Positions 32,863-41,432 of a DNA stretch of 64,000 nucleotides are shown piece by piece. The notes under the pieces were generated by a model. The model had not been told where the DNA came from. It ran no database searches and saw only the letters and a list, made by a program, of their open reading frames with translations. The number at the start of each line of letters is the position of its first letter. The first letter of the stretch is position 1. A program made the position numbers and the translations under genes. The DNA is from Rhodonellum psychrophilum GCM71 = DSM 17998 (GTDB lineage: Bacteria; Bacteroidota; Bacteroidia; Cytophagales; Cyclobacteriaceae), in the NCBI RefSeq assembly GCF_000381545.1, contig NZ_KB906674.1, positions 1 through 64,000 of the forward strand, in the 5' to 3' direction.

Positions 32863-33246
32863 TTAGCCCTTCACTGCAATGCAGGAAATTTCCACATTTA
32901 CATTTTTGGGAAGCCTGCTGACCTCTACGGTCTCCCGGGCTGGGGGATTGTTTTTGAAATACTGTCCGTAGGCTTCATTGATGGTTGAAAATTCATCCAT
33001 GTTTTTGATGAAGATGGTGCATTTGACCACATCGCCAAAACTAAAGCCTGCGGCCCTAAGGACTGCTTCCATATTTTTCATGACAGCATGGGTTTCTTCG
33101 GTGATGTTTTCATTGATCAACTCGCCCGTTTCCGGATCCAATGCGATTTGACCAGAAACATACAGGGTATTTCCTGCTTTTACCGCTTGGCTGTAGGGTC
33201 CTATCGGTGCTGGTGCTTCTTGTGAATAGATGATTTCCTTTTCCAT
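32863..33246 (-). CDS. RidA-family reactive intermediate/imine deaminase
   Basis: The 127-aa YjgF/YER057c/UK114 protein hydrolyses reactive enamine/imine products of PLP enzymes such as threonine dehydratase. Hallmarks are APAPIGPYSQAVKAG (11-25), YVSGQIALDPETGEL (29-43) and the catalytic Arg104 in PPARETVEV. It is full length. It begins 3 bp after the stop of the DUF1972 glycosyltransferase, so it is the last gene of that minus-strand operon, an odd functional mix that may just reflect read-through. Confidence 0.95.
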   Translation of the reverse strand: MEKEIIYSQEAPAPIGPYSQAVKAGNTLYVSGQIALDPETGELINENITEETHAVMKNMEAVLRAAGFSFGDVVKCTIFIKNMDEFSTINEAYGQYFKNNPPARETVEVSRLPKNVNVEISCIAVKG

Positions 33247-33249
33247 AGC

Positions 33250-34377
33250 TTATTTTTTTAGGGATTTGAAGACTTCCAAATATTGATCCGTCACATAGTC
33301 CCAGTTGTACTTTTGGGTGAGGCCATCCCTTGAGGTGGATCTCAACGTATCCAATTCCATTGGGGACTGCTCCGCCCTGTCGATGATTTCCAAAACCGCG
33401 GTATGGCTTTTTTCGAAATACCAGCCATGTTTTCCATTTTGGAGCATTTCCTGGTTGAATCGGGTGTTCAGGGCTAAAATGGCGCAACCATATCCCAATG
33501 CTTTGAGCATTGCCGGATTGGTGCCGCCGTATTCATGACCGTGAAAATAGGCAAAAGATTGGTGATACAAGGCCGTTAATTCTTCGGGATCGGTGATATA
33601 ACCTGTAAACAACAAGCGATCATCCTCAATTGCCTTCAATTCTTCCACATAGGCATCTGTATAGGGAATGTCTCCGACGATCACCAATTTCCTTTTGGTT
33701 TTGGATTGGACAAATCCTTCGATGATCAGATCGGCATTGTTGTCCGGAACCAAACGGCCCACGATAAGGTAATAGCCCTGAGGTTCCAAACCCCAATTTC
33801 TGATTCTTTCGGGATTGGAATCATGTGCGGGATTGGCACCGTAGGCGATGATGGTGGAAGGCGCATCAAAAAGTTCGAGATAGGTTTTCTGCATTTCTAC
33901 AGAATCCGTGATGACCCGATCGTAAAGTTTTGTTGCCAATTTGGATGCCCACAAGAAGTATTTGGCACCAAAACCTTTCCATTTTGGTCTTAACCATTCC
34001 AAACCGTCCACATTGATGGCGGTTGGTTTGCCAAAAAACTTGGTGAGAAAGCCAAAGGGGCCATTGGCACTGTTGACCACGAAAATCACATCCACATCCG
34101 ATAAGCAGGCATGAAGGATGGAAAAAAACGAGTGGGACAATTGGCTCAGACTTTTGGTTTCGATCCCGGGTATATAAACCAGTTTGATGCCGTTTACTAC
34201 CGGAGGCTTTACCGGAAAAAGGGAACTGTGACAGTAAATCCTTACTTCAACTCCTTTTCGGTTCAGTCTTTCTCCCATTTCCTTCATCAAGGTATCATAT
34301 CCCCCATATACATAAGGATAGCCTTTGGCACCGAGCATGGCTACCTTTAGTTTCTTTTCTTTGGAGATATCTGACAT
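33250..34377 (-). CDS. Glycosyltransferase, DUF1972 / GT4 (rhamnosyltransferase-like)
   Basis: The 375-aa GT-B enzyme starts with the DUF1972 signature (KVAMLGAKGYPYVYGGYDTLM, GYP.VYGG loop). The C-terminal GT4 domain has a donor-binding region with GHEYGGTNPAMLKALGYG. This combination is typical of capsule or O-antigen rhamnosyltransferases acting at the cytoplasmic face on a lipid-linked chain. The start at 34377 overlaps the end of the upstream glycosyltransferase by 31 bp, indicating co-transcription and possibly coupled translation. Confidence 0.88.
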   Translation of the reverse strand: MSDISKEKKLKVAMLGAKGYPYVYGGYDTLMKEMGERLNRKGVEVRIYCHSSLFPVKPPVVNGIKLVYIPGIETKSLSQLSHSFFSILHACLSDVDVIFVVNSANGPFGFLTKFFGKPTAINVDGLEWLRPKWKGFGAKYFLWASKLATKLYDRVITDSVEMQKTYLELFDAPSTIIAYGANPAHDSNPERIRNWGLEPQGYYLIVGRLVPDNNADLIIEGFVQSKTKRKLVIVGDIPYTDAYVEELKAIEDDRLLFTGYITDPEELTALYHQSFAYFHGHEYGGTNPAMLKALGYGCAILALNTRFNQEMLQNGKHGWYFEKSHTAVLEIIDRAEQSPMELDTLRSTSRDGLTQKYNWDYVTDQYLEVFKSLKK

Positions 34378-35513
34378 ATCAATTGCTGTATGTTTTGGTT
34401 GAATTTTTCAAAACTATATTCTTCCTGGACCTTAATTTGCCCTTTTCTACCCATTTGTCTTGCCAATTCAGGATTGGTTATCAACCGGTCAAGCATTTCT
34501 ACTCCTGCGCTACGGTCACCGATTTCGATAAGGAATCCTGTCTCTCCCTCGTTGATCATTTCTTCGGCGCCACCGGATTTGGTGGCCACGATGGGCAATC
34601 CCGTAGCCATGGCTTCCAGGACCACAGTGGGGAAAGAGTCCGGCAGGATGGAGGGCAGGACAAATATATCTGTTGCTTTTAGAATCTCCGGGATATCCAA
34701 TCGGAAACCCAAATCTTGGACACTTGCCGCCAATCCATTCTCTTCGATAAAGGATTTTATGGCATCATGTATTCCCTCGTATCCGGGATATGGATCCCCC
34801 ACTAGCAAAAAGTGTACATTTTTGTGTTTTTGAATCAATTCTTTGGCCATTTCCAAAAAAAACAGTTGGCCTTTTCCGGGATTGATCCTGCCTACCATCG
34901 TGATAACGGTCTTGTTGATGGGGACTTGAAGGTAATATTTTGCGTCGATTTCAGGTTCCAAAAAAGGACCATAGTCCAGTCCGTTGTAGATGACTTGCGG
35001 TTTGGCTTTTTTTAGATAACCCTCCCAATGTTTGGCCACGGCATCAGAAACCACCACTGGATACAAGGTGCTGGCATCGATAGATCTGGCCAAAAACTTG
35101 ATCATGATTTTTGGGGATTTGATGATCTCATGGATATGCCAGATGTGCGGAATTCCTTTTCTTCTTGCAAAAATGGCCCCGACGAGCACTGCAAGGGTGT
35201 TGGAATAGATCAGACTTATTTCCCCTTGCTTTTGTATTTTTTTGAGAAATCTGTATGAAATAAAAAGCCTTTTGAATCTGTTCAAAATCCCCATGGGATG
35301 GAAATGTTTCCGCCGGAGAATGCCGAGATTGGTGATTTGTACGCTGAAGCCCAGCTGTTCAATTTCGGTTTTCAAAGGGCCTTCTCCCGGAAGGATCACC
35401 AAAACGTCAAAGCCCGATTTCCTAAAAATCTCAAGCACATAAAGCAGGATTTTGGATGCTCCATAAAGTTCGGATGAACTATGTAAAAAAATGACTTTAC
35501 CTCTCTGTTGCAT
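34347..35513 (-). CDS. Glycosyltransferase family 4
   Basis: The 388-aa GT-B fold protein has an N-terminal domain with SSSELYGASKILLYVLE and PLKTEIEQLGF. The C-terminal domain holds the GT4 signature TMVGRINPGKGQLFFLEMA and the EX7E-type donor site LPDSFPTVVLEAMATGLPIV followed by GGAEEMINEGETGFL. It transfers a sugar from a nucleotide donor to a growing lipid-linked polysaccharide; donor and linkage are unknown. It is the first gene of its operon and its 3' end overlaps the next glycosyltransferase. Confidence 0.9.
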   Translation of the reverse strand: MQQRGKVIFLHSSSELYGASKILLYVLEIFRKSGFDVLVILPGEGPLKTEIEQLGFSVQITNLGILRRKHFHPMGILNRFKRLFISYRFLKKIQKQGEISLIYSNTLAVLVGAIFARRKGIPHIWHIHEIIKSPKIMIKFLARSIDASTLYPVVVSDAVAKHWEGYLKKAKPQVIYNGLDYGPFLEPEIDAKYYLQVPINKTVITMVGRINPGKGQLFFLEMAKELIQKHKNVHFLLVGDPYPGYEGIHDAIKSFIEENGLAASVQDLGFRLDIPEILKATDIFVLPSILPDSFPTVVLEAMATGLPIVATKSGGAEEMINEGETGFLIEIGDRSAGVEMLDRLITNPELARQMGRKGQIKVQEEYSFEKFNQNIQQLICQISPKKRN

Positions 35514-35545
35514 TTAGCAATTGCCTATTAAATTCTTTGGGTTTG

Positions 35546-35553
35546 CAAAAATA
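35546..35553 (-). promoter_or_regulatory. Candidate -7 element of the glycosyltransferase operon
   Basis: The minus strand reads TATTTTTG, a match to TAnnTTTG, about 33 bp upstream of the ATG at 35513. A-rich DNA lies further upstream without a clear -33 element. Confidence 0.4.
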
Positions 35554-35693
35554 GGAGGAATAAAATAAAAAAGCAGAGAATATGTGAATAAGTCATTATC
35601 TGATTGATCTTTTTGGTATAAAAACCGGCTTTTTTTCACAGATAATCGATTTTAAGGAGATCCGGTCGATCAGGATCCCAGGGCAATACATCC

Positions 35694-36593
35694 TTAGTCT
35701 TTCCTGAAATAGATTCGCAAAACACCCCCTTTTTGGAAAAGCGTGGAAAGACTTTCCAGAACAAAAGCCAAGGGCAAAGTCACAAGAATGCTTGCCAAAA
35801 GCAGCGGTTTTCGTCTGTTTTTTAGGTCAAAGATGATGTTGCCTCGGTACCCGAATTTTCCCAAAATTGCCCGCAACATGCCCAGAACGCCCAAGTGAAT
35901 CGAAAATCCCTGTTGTTTTACGGGGATGAACCCGATGGTCTTCATTTGGTTTTTCAGCTGATCAGCTGTCCAATGACTCAAGTGCCTCGGAATATCCAAG
36001 TGCATCCAGTCCTTGGCCGCGATCCGGGATTGCCAGCTGCCGTAGTTCGGTACCTCGATCACCAAAACTCCAGACTTTGACAGGTTTTTATTGGTCAATT
36101 CATGCAGGAGTGCTACCGGTTCAGGAAGATGTTCCAAGACGTGAAAAAGCGTGATCAGGTCAAATTCTCCGGTATTTATTTTTCCTCCTTGGTAAAAGCC
36201 CGTTTGGATTTCCAAACCGTATTTTTCCTGGGCAAAAGCCGCTCGGGAAGGGGATGTCTCGATTCCCAAAGTCTCCCATCCCGAAAGCTTTGCCTGTACT
36301 AAAAACTGCCCCTTACCGGAGCCAAAATCCAGGACCTTGGTCTTTTTTTCGTGGCCAAGCAAAGTGGAGACCGTTGCGATTACTTTCTTCGCTTCCCCAA
36401 AGATGATTTTTTCAAAAATGGATTTCCTGTTGTCCACCACTGCATACACCTCGTCCTCATAAAGGGCTTCCGCATCGATGGCTTTTTCAATAAAGGTCCA
36501 GGTAAGACCACACTGATGGCAAGGAACCAAAGCCAATTCCGGCGGGGAATTTTTTGCGGGAGCATTACAGACAGGGCACTTGATTTGCCTCAT
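35694..36593 (-). CDS. SAM-dependent methyltransferase with N-terminal four-Cys motif
   Basis: The 299-aa reading starts at the ATG at 36593 (MRQIKCPVC); an open frame continues to 36647 but adds 18 atypical residues. An N-terminal zinc-binding-like motif CPVC / CHQCG (6-9, 25-29) is followed by a class I Rossmann methyltransferase: VLDFGSGKGQFLVQAKLSGW (motif I), ETLGIETSPSRA, and FHVLEHLPEPVALLHEL. The C-terminus has a hydrophobic stretch (LLLASILVTLPLAFVLESL) that may anchor it to the membrane. It is likely a sugar O-methyltransferase of the polysaccharide locus; target unknown. Confidence 0.85.
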   Translation of the reverse strand: MRQIKCPVCNAPAKNSPPELALVPCHQCGLTWTFIEKAIDAEALYEDEVYAVVDNRKSIFEKIIFGEAKKVIATVSTLLGHEKKTKVLDFGSGKGQFLVQAKLSGWETLGIETSPSRAAFAQEKYGLEIQTGFYQGGKINTGEFDLITLFHVLEHLPEPVALLHELTNKNLSKSGVLVIEVPNYGSWQSRIAAKDWMHLDIPRHLSHWTADQLKNQMKTIGFIPVKQQGFSIHLGVLGMLRAILGKFGYRGNIIFDLKNRRKPLLLASILVTLPLAFVLESLSTLFQKGGVLRIYFRKD

Positions 36594-36708
36594 GAAAAGG
36601 GAAAGAAATTGGGGAAGATTAAACCGAATTCGAACTTCAGAAGGCAAAGGTAGGCATTAAAATTTATTGAAATAAATCTGAAAAGGTGATAAGCTGGACG
36701 GTAATTTA

Positions 36709-36716
36709 TATTTTTG
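36709..36716 (+). promoter_or_regulatory. Candidate -7 element of the plus-strand methyltransferase
   Basis: TATTTTTG matches TAnnTTTG and lies 71 bp before the ATG at 36787, in the divergent gap between two methyltransferase genes. No -33 element is obvious. Confidence 0.35.
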
Positions 36717-36786
36717 TTGTTCATTCACCCAGAAACAGATTCATCTTTAGCCCCGGCTTTATCATTTTTAATTCCAAAAATTCAAA

Positions 36787-37599
36787 ATGAACACAAAAGA
36801 AAATATTTTTAAAAGCCTCGAAGTGGAGGTGTTGAACACGAATAAGCCCCAGGATACTGAATATTTTAATTTTCATAAAAGGCGATTCGAAAGGCTTTAT
36901 GATTTTGTGGTGAGTAAAAATCCGACAGGGAAAAAATTAAGGGTTCTTGAACTGGGGAGTCATTATTTGCATACTTCCTACATCATCAATGCATTGGGGC
37001 ATGAACTCCATGGCGTGGATGTTTCTGAATTTTGGGAACTGGATTTTGTGAAAGAGCGGTCAAAAAAATTGGGTATTAAAGAAATTTCCGAAAATGACCT
37101 TGCCAATTTTCATGCATTGGATGCCATTGAGGGAGAATATGATCTGATTTTATTCACCGAAATCATGGAACATATCACCTTTAACCCGGTGAATTTCTGG
37201 AAAAAAATCCATCATAAAACCGCGGATGGTGGGATGATCTATATCTCCACGCCTAACAGTTTCAATCTGCCCAATATTGTGAGAAGTGTGAAAAACATGG
37301 TCACTTTCAATTCAATAGGGATTTCAGCCGAGGACATTTTGGACAAGGTGACCTATGGCCATCATTGGAAAGAATACTCTGCCAAAGAGGTCCAAAGATA
37401 TTTTCAATTGCTCAGCGACGATTTTGAGGTGGAGATCCACAAATACCATTACAAGGAATTTGAAATGAAAGGGCCTTTTTTGATGTTCAAGATCCTCTCA
37501 AAAATCGGAAATCTCACTGGCTTCCTATCCGAGGAATTGGAAATAATCGTTCGGGTCAAAAAGAACCAGGGTTGGAAAAAGGAATTGCCCAGGTATTGA
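36787..37599 (+). CDS. SAM-dependent methyltransferase (class I)
   Basis: The 270-aa class I methyltransferase has RVLELGSHYLHTSYIINALG (motif I at about 53-61; the usual glycine-rich loop is reduced to ELGSH), LHGVDVSEFWEL and LILFTEIMEHITFNPVNFW. It lacks the N-terminal Cys motif of its neighbours. It is the only plus-strand gene in this part of the polysaccharide locus and lies immediately before a triple tandem repeat. Target unknown, probably a glycan methyl group. Confidence 0.8.
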   Translation: MNTKENIFKSLEVEVLNTNKPQDTEYFNFHKRRFERLYDFVVSKNPTGKKLRVLELGSHYLHTSYIINALGHELHGVDVSEFWELDFVKERSKKLGIKEISENDLANFHALDAIEGEYDLILFTEIMEHITFNPVNFWKKIHHKTADGGMIYISTPNSFNLPNIVRSVKNMVTFNSIGISAEDILDKVTYGHHWKEYSAKEVQRYFQLLSDDFEVEIHKYHYKEFEMKGPFLMFKILSKIGNLTGFLSEELEIIVRVKKNQGWKKELPRY

Positions 37600-37613
37600 T
37601 TTCTTTTTAGGTA

Positions 37614-38170
37614 AAATTCCTGTCGTGCCGCTGGCACTTTGATCGGGAGATGGTTTTTTGCTATCCCCACAATGAATTGTAGGGTTAAGATTTGAATCAA
37701 GCCTACGGCTTTTGTTGGGGGGATCGTATTCTCAATCGCGTAGCGATGCTAGAAATCTTAACAGGGGATTTCGGAAGTTCTTTCGGGCATTGATCATATG
37801 GGGCGAAATTTTCCTTCGTGCCGCTGGCACTTTGATCGGGAGATGGTTTTTTGCTATCCCCACAATGAATTGTGGGGTTAAGATTTGAATCAAGCCTACG
37901 GCTTTTGTTGGGGGATCGTATTCTCAATCGCGTAGCGATGCCAGAAATCTTAACAGGGGATTTCGGAAGTTCTTTCGGGCATTGATCATATGGGGCGAAA
38001 TTTTCCTTCGTGTCGCTGGCACTTTGATCGGGAGATTGTTTTCTGCTATCCCCACAATGAATTCTGGGGTTAAGATTTGAACCAAGCCTACGGCTTTTGT
38101 TGGGGGGATCGTATTTTCAATCGCGTAGCGATGCCAGAAATCTTAACAGGGGATTTCAATCCCCTGAAAT
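37614..38170. repeat. Three tandem copies of a hairpin-rich unit of about 193 bp
   Basis: Units begin near 37614, 37807 and 37999. Landmarks are GTGCCGCTGGCAC (or GTGTCGCTGGCAC in copy 3) at 37625, 37818 and 38010, giving periods of 193 and 192. Each unit contains a hairpin from that landmark, AAGCCTACGGCTT, the palindrome TCGCGTAGCGA, and the inverted pair GGTTAAGATTTGAA / AGAAATCTTAAC. The copies are more than 90 % identical by eye, so amplification is recent. A fourth, degraded relative lies at 50640-50770. There is no gene between 37600 and 38251. Confidence 0.9.
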
Positions 38171-38251
38171 ACGTGTTACTCTTTATTAAAATCCCATAGG
38201 GATGGGACAAATTCCCGAGCCTTACAAGCACCTCAAATTCCCAATCCAGCC

Positions 38252-39187
38252 TTAAATTTTCTCAAAATAAAAGCATGCCTGATCTCCTTTGTTTTCCTGA
38301 TTGAGGGCGATGGCCTTGTTTTCATAGTCCAAGAGTTCTTCTGCGGTAAACTCCAGCGAAAGGTCTGTGCCCGCAAATTTCATCCCTTTTTTGTAGAGAA
38401 TGGGTCCCCAAAATTGGTTGGCACCACTGTCGAACACAACCGGCTTCATCGAAAACCCGAAATCGGATGAAATCATTTTCATGGCTTTTACGCTGGGGAT
38501 ATAAAAGTGTCTGGGAGAATCCAGTTGAAACCAATAAATTCCTTCTTGTTTCCAAACTTCCCCATCCGTGACGGGTACCCGGATGAGTAGCCTCCCGCCT
38601 TTTTTTACAATCTGGGATAATTTTTCGAAAACCTTCCTTGGAAATTCCATGTGCTCAAAGGAATGGTGCATCATGACGACGTCAAATTTTCCGGACACCT
38701 CATCAATGCTTTTTCTCAGCAGTTGAAAACCATTGGTTTTGGTTTCTTGGGAAAGATAAGGGTCAAAGCCCCAAAGGTTTTTGAAACCCGAGCTCTTCAT
38801 TTCGTATACCAATTGACCGTTTCCACAGCCGATATCGGCAATATGCTCATTTGTTTTTGCGCGCAGGGTTTTCAGCCAAGTGAGATACGCCGGATTTCCA
38901 GAAGCAAGCAGGTTCGCTGAAGCGAGGGACCAGCGAATTTTCTTGATCAGATTTTTGAGACGATCGCTTTTGACCAGATTGCCAAAGGCGTAGTAATTAT
39001 TGGGGTAATACGCATCCATCTTTTTCGGAACGGCAATCAGCTGGACCGATTGACAGGAACTGCATTCCAAAAAATCAAAGGAACCTCCGAGACCGAACAT
39101 TCTTTCGGTGGATTGGAAAATCCTATTGTCCTGAGAATTTCCGCAAGCCACACAGGTGTTGGATTTGTCTATTTTGGCTTCGTTCAA
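38252..39187 (-). CDS. SAM-dependent methyltransferase with N-terminal four-Cys motif
   Basis: The 311-aa protein has an N-terminal CVACG (12-16) and CSSCQ (42-46) zinc-binding-like pair and a class I methyltransferase core: HIADIGCGNGQLVYEMKSSGF (motif I), LWGFDPYLSQETK, and MMHHSFEHMEFPRKVFEKL. It has the same layout as the other two Cys-motif methyltransferases in this locus, but the sequences are clearly different, so these are not recent duplicates. It probably methylates a sugar or nucleotide-sugar; specificity unknown. It lies just downstream of the 39391 methyltransferase, with a 203-bp gap. Confidence 0.82.
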   Translation of the reverse strand: MNEAKIDKSNTCVACGNSQDNRIFQSTERMFGLGGSFDFLECSSCQSVQLIAVPKKMDAYYPNNYYAFGNLVKSDRLKNLIKKIRWSLASANLLASGNPAYLTWLKTLRAKTNEHIADIGCGNGQLVYEMKSSGFKNLWGFDPYLSQETKTNGFQLLRKSIDEVSGKFDVVMMHHSFEHMEFPRKVFEKLSQIVKKGGRLLIRVPVTDGEVWKQEGIYWFQLDSPRHFYIPSVKAMKMISSDFGFSMKPVVFDSGANQFWGPILYKKGMKFAGTDLSLEFTAEELLDYENKAIALNQENKGDQACFYFEKI

Positions 39188-39390
39188 AATAATATGGGTT
39201 TTGATTTAATTTTTTCATCCTCTTTTGTTTCAAAAAAACGGCGTGAATCGAAAAGAATGATGGGACAAAACTATTGAATTTTTCAGGAAAATAATGGTCA
39301 GACGCGAAATTCAGATTTTTGATGAGGTTCGTTCTGTTTTAAATTCAGCTTCCCAAATGATTCTTTTTATCATGGGATGAAGATGAATTT

Positions 39391-40275
39391 TTACAATTCA
39401 GGTTTTTTACAAATAATCCATTGGTTGACTTGGAAATAATTTTGGATAAGCTTTGCCATTCTTTTTTGGAATGAAATTTTATAGGTGAGTAAGTTTTGAA
39501 GCTTCTCCCCCATGCCGTGAGTAAAGTGTTGAACCACCTCAAAATCCTCGTTTTTGCAGATTTGTGCAAGTAGTTTTTTGGGGAAAATAAAGGTGTGCTC
39601 CACTCCATCGATGATTAAAGGAACCTGCAAGGAGAGCAGTTTTATCATTCGGTATCCTTTGTAGAGGTTGCTTGACATATTTGGGGTTCCGATTGCCATG
39701 GTACCACCTGGTTTTAATATCCTGTGGATTTCCCGGATATATTGGATGGGGTCAAGTACATGTTCGATCACATGGGATATATAGACAAAACTAAAATGAT
39801 TGTCTGGATAATTTGCGTCAAACAATTCACCCTGAAAGACTTCGACTTTAAATTGTTCCTGGACAAATTCCAGCGCACCGGAATCAAATTCTGTGGCGTA
39901 CAAATCAAACCCCAATCGGTTTGCATATGCCAGGCCCAATCCCAATCCACAGCCCACATCCAAAAAACGTTCATTGTCGGGATAATGCGCCATATAAGCG
40001 GCTTCTTTAAAAATTTCTTGGGGATTCAAGGATTTGATTCTCTGAAAGTGATCTAAAATCAGGTTTTTATAATGCGTTTTTTCATATTGGGGTTTCTCAT
40101 AATAATTGGAGTAATATGTCGACAATTCTGAAGCATCTGCCATGGGATTGGCAAATACCAATTTGCATTTTTGACACTCAACTCTGGAAATATGCGGTCC
40201 CGGTCTGTGGCAGTCGATTGCATAACCTTTCAGGTCTGAAGAATTACAAATGGGGCATTCCCGATATAAAATCAT
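39391..40275 (-). CDS. SAM-dependent methyltransferase with N-terminal four-Cys motif
   Basis: The 294-aa protein has an N-terminal CPIC (8-11) and CQKC (34-37) motif. The class I fold has RFLDVGCGLGLGLAYANRLG (motif I), YATEFDSGALEFV, and YISHVIEHVLDPIQYIREIHR with motif III-like LKPGGTMAIGTPNM. It is the third Cys-motif methyltransferase of the locus. It sits 41 bp downstream of a glycosyltransferase gene, in the same direction, suggesting one operon from the Wzy-like gene onward. Confidence 0.85.
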   Translation of the reverse strand: MILYRECPICNSSDLKGYAIDCHRPGPHISRVECQKCKLVFANPMADASELSTYYSNYYEKPQYEKTHYKNLILDHFQRIKSLNPQEIFKEAAYMAHYPDNERFLDVGCGLGLGLAYANRLGFDLYATEFDSGALEFVQEQFKVEVFQGELFDANYPDNHFSFVYISHVIEHVLDPIQYIREIHRILKPGGTMAIGTPNMSSNLYKGYRMIKLLSLQVPLIIDGVEHTFIFPKKLLAQICKNEDFEVVQHFTHGMGEKLQNLLTYKISFQKRMAKLIQNYFQVNQWIICKKPEL

Positions 40276-40316
40276 AAAGTTTTTGGACTAATTTTTTTTA
40301 AGAAAAGTGCTGGTTT

Positions 40317-41432
40317 TCATAAGTGTTTGCGAAACTCCTTATAAAAAGCTTTTCGGGTAAATTCATTTTTCCTCAAGTATCCTTTTTCGATCATTTGGAT
40401 GCAGAATTCAGGCCGAATATATACGGTTTCCATTGCCATGGCCAAATCCTGAAAATCACCCATTCCCGTAATCAATCCCGCTCCTCCGGCTACTTCCACC
40501 AAGGCTTCTTGGTCAGAGAGGATGACCGGCAATCCATTGCACATGGCTTCAATGATGGGAATTCCAAACCCTTCATTTGAAGAAGGGAATACGTAAGCCA
40601 AAGCATTTTTATAGAGTGTTTTGACACTCTCATCCGAAAGGAATCCGGTCATTATTACTTTTCCCTCCAAATTTAATTCTTTTATTTTATCCACCACTTT
40701 TTGATAATCATCCAAATTGGTGCTAAGTCCTTTTTCCCCAGCCAACACCAATTTCAATTTTTCAGGATATTTTTGGTCAAAAATACCGAATGCCTGAACC
40801 AAAACTGGAAGCAATTTTCTTCTGTCAAAACTGCCGACATGGAGAAAAAATGATTGACGATGCAGGTCATGCAAAGCGATAACGTCTGTTTCTGGTGTTT
40901 CTGGCAATAATTTGGGACATTGGTAAATTACATTTATGGGATTTGTGATCCCTGCTATTCGTTGAAGGGAATTCTTGGAATAATTGGAGGTGGTGATCAG
41001 TGTGGTATTTCCCTTGATTCCCCAAAAAAACATTTTCAGGAAATACTTCCTCCAGATAGCATTGTAATTCTGTGGCATTTGCCAGAAAAAAGCATCATGA
41101 ACCACAACCAATTTTTTGGTGGGGAGTGGAATGACGGGTGCAAGAAAATCAAAACAAATGAGTACATCCGGTTTTTCTTTCCAGACCCTGAACGGGAGCA
41201 AAACCTGCTTCCAAAAAAAATAATAGAGGTGATAATATAACTTTTTCCAATAGGCAACATTTCCCCTAAAAGTAGATTTGTTGGCTTGTTTTTGAAAATC
41301 ATGGGTGAAGATATATTGGATTTCTTTCTCTTCATTTTCAAGGACCGCCTGACAAAACTCCACCATATAGGTTTTGATTCCCGTAAGTGCGGTATTGAGG
41401 TAAAATAAGTCGACCAATACTTTTCTTTTCAT
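40317..41432 (-). CDS. Glycosyltransferase family 4
   Basis: The 371-aa reading starts at the ATG at 41432 (MKRKVLVDLFYLN), whose ATGA overlaps the stop of the upstream gene; a longer frame to 41501 lies inside that gene and is rejected. GT-B fold marks are the N-terminal NTALTGIKTYMVEFCQAV, the C-terminal LHVGSFDRRKLLPVLVQAFG, and the donor site SSNEGFGIPIIEAMCNGLPV. It is a typical capsule/O-antigen enzyme; donor unknown. The ATGA overlap implies translational coupling to the Wzy-like gene. Confidence 0.9.
   Translation of the reverse strand: MKRKVLVDLFYLNTALTGIKTYMVEFCQAVLENEEKEIQYIFTHDFQKQANKSTFRGNVAYWKKLYYHLYYFFWKQVLLPFRVWKEKPDVLICFDFLAPVIPLPTKKLVVVHDAFFWQMPQNYNAIWRKYFLKMFFWGIKGNTTLITTSNYSKNSLQRIAGITNPINVIYQCPKLLPETPETDVIALHDLHRQSFFLHVGSFDRRKLLPVLVQAFGIFDQKYPEKLKLVLAGEKGLSTNLDDYQKVVDKIKELNLEGKVIMTGFLSDESVKTLYKNALAYVFPSSNEGFGIPIIEAMCNGLPVILSDQEALVEVAGGAGLITGMGDFQDLAMAMETVYIRPEFCIQMIEKGYLRKNEFTRKAFYKEFRKHL

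Noticed and set aside
33110-33487. 125-codon minus-strand ORF across RidA and the glycosyltransferase
   Set aside because: It straddles the boundary of two real genes in a different frame and has no family resemblance.
36600-36647. Longer start of the methyltransferase at 36647
   Set aside because: The extra 18 residues are atypical; the ATG at 36593 begins directly before the zinc-binding-like Cys motif.
37703-37927. 74-codon minus-strand ORF in the tandem repeat region
   Set aside because: It spans the 193-bp repeat units and its sequence repeats with them; the hairpin content argues against a protein.
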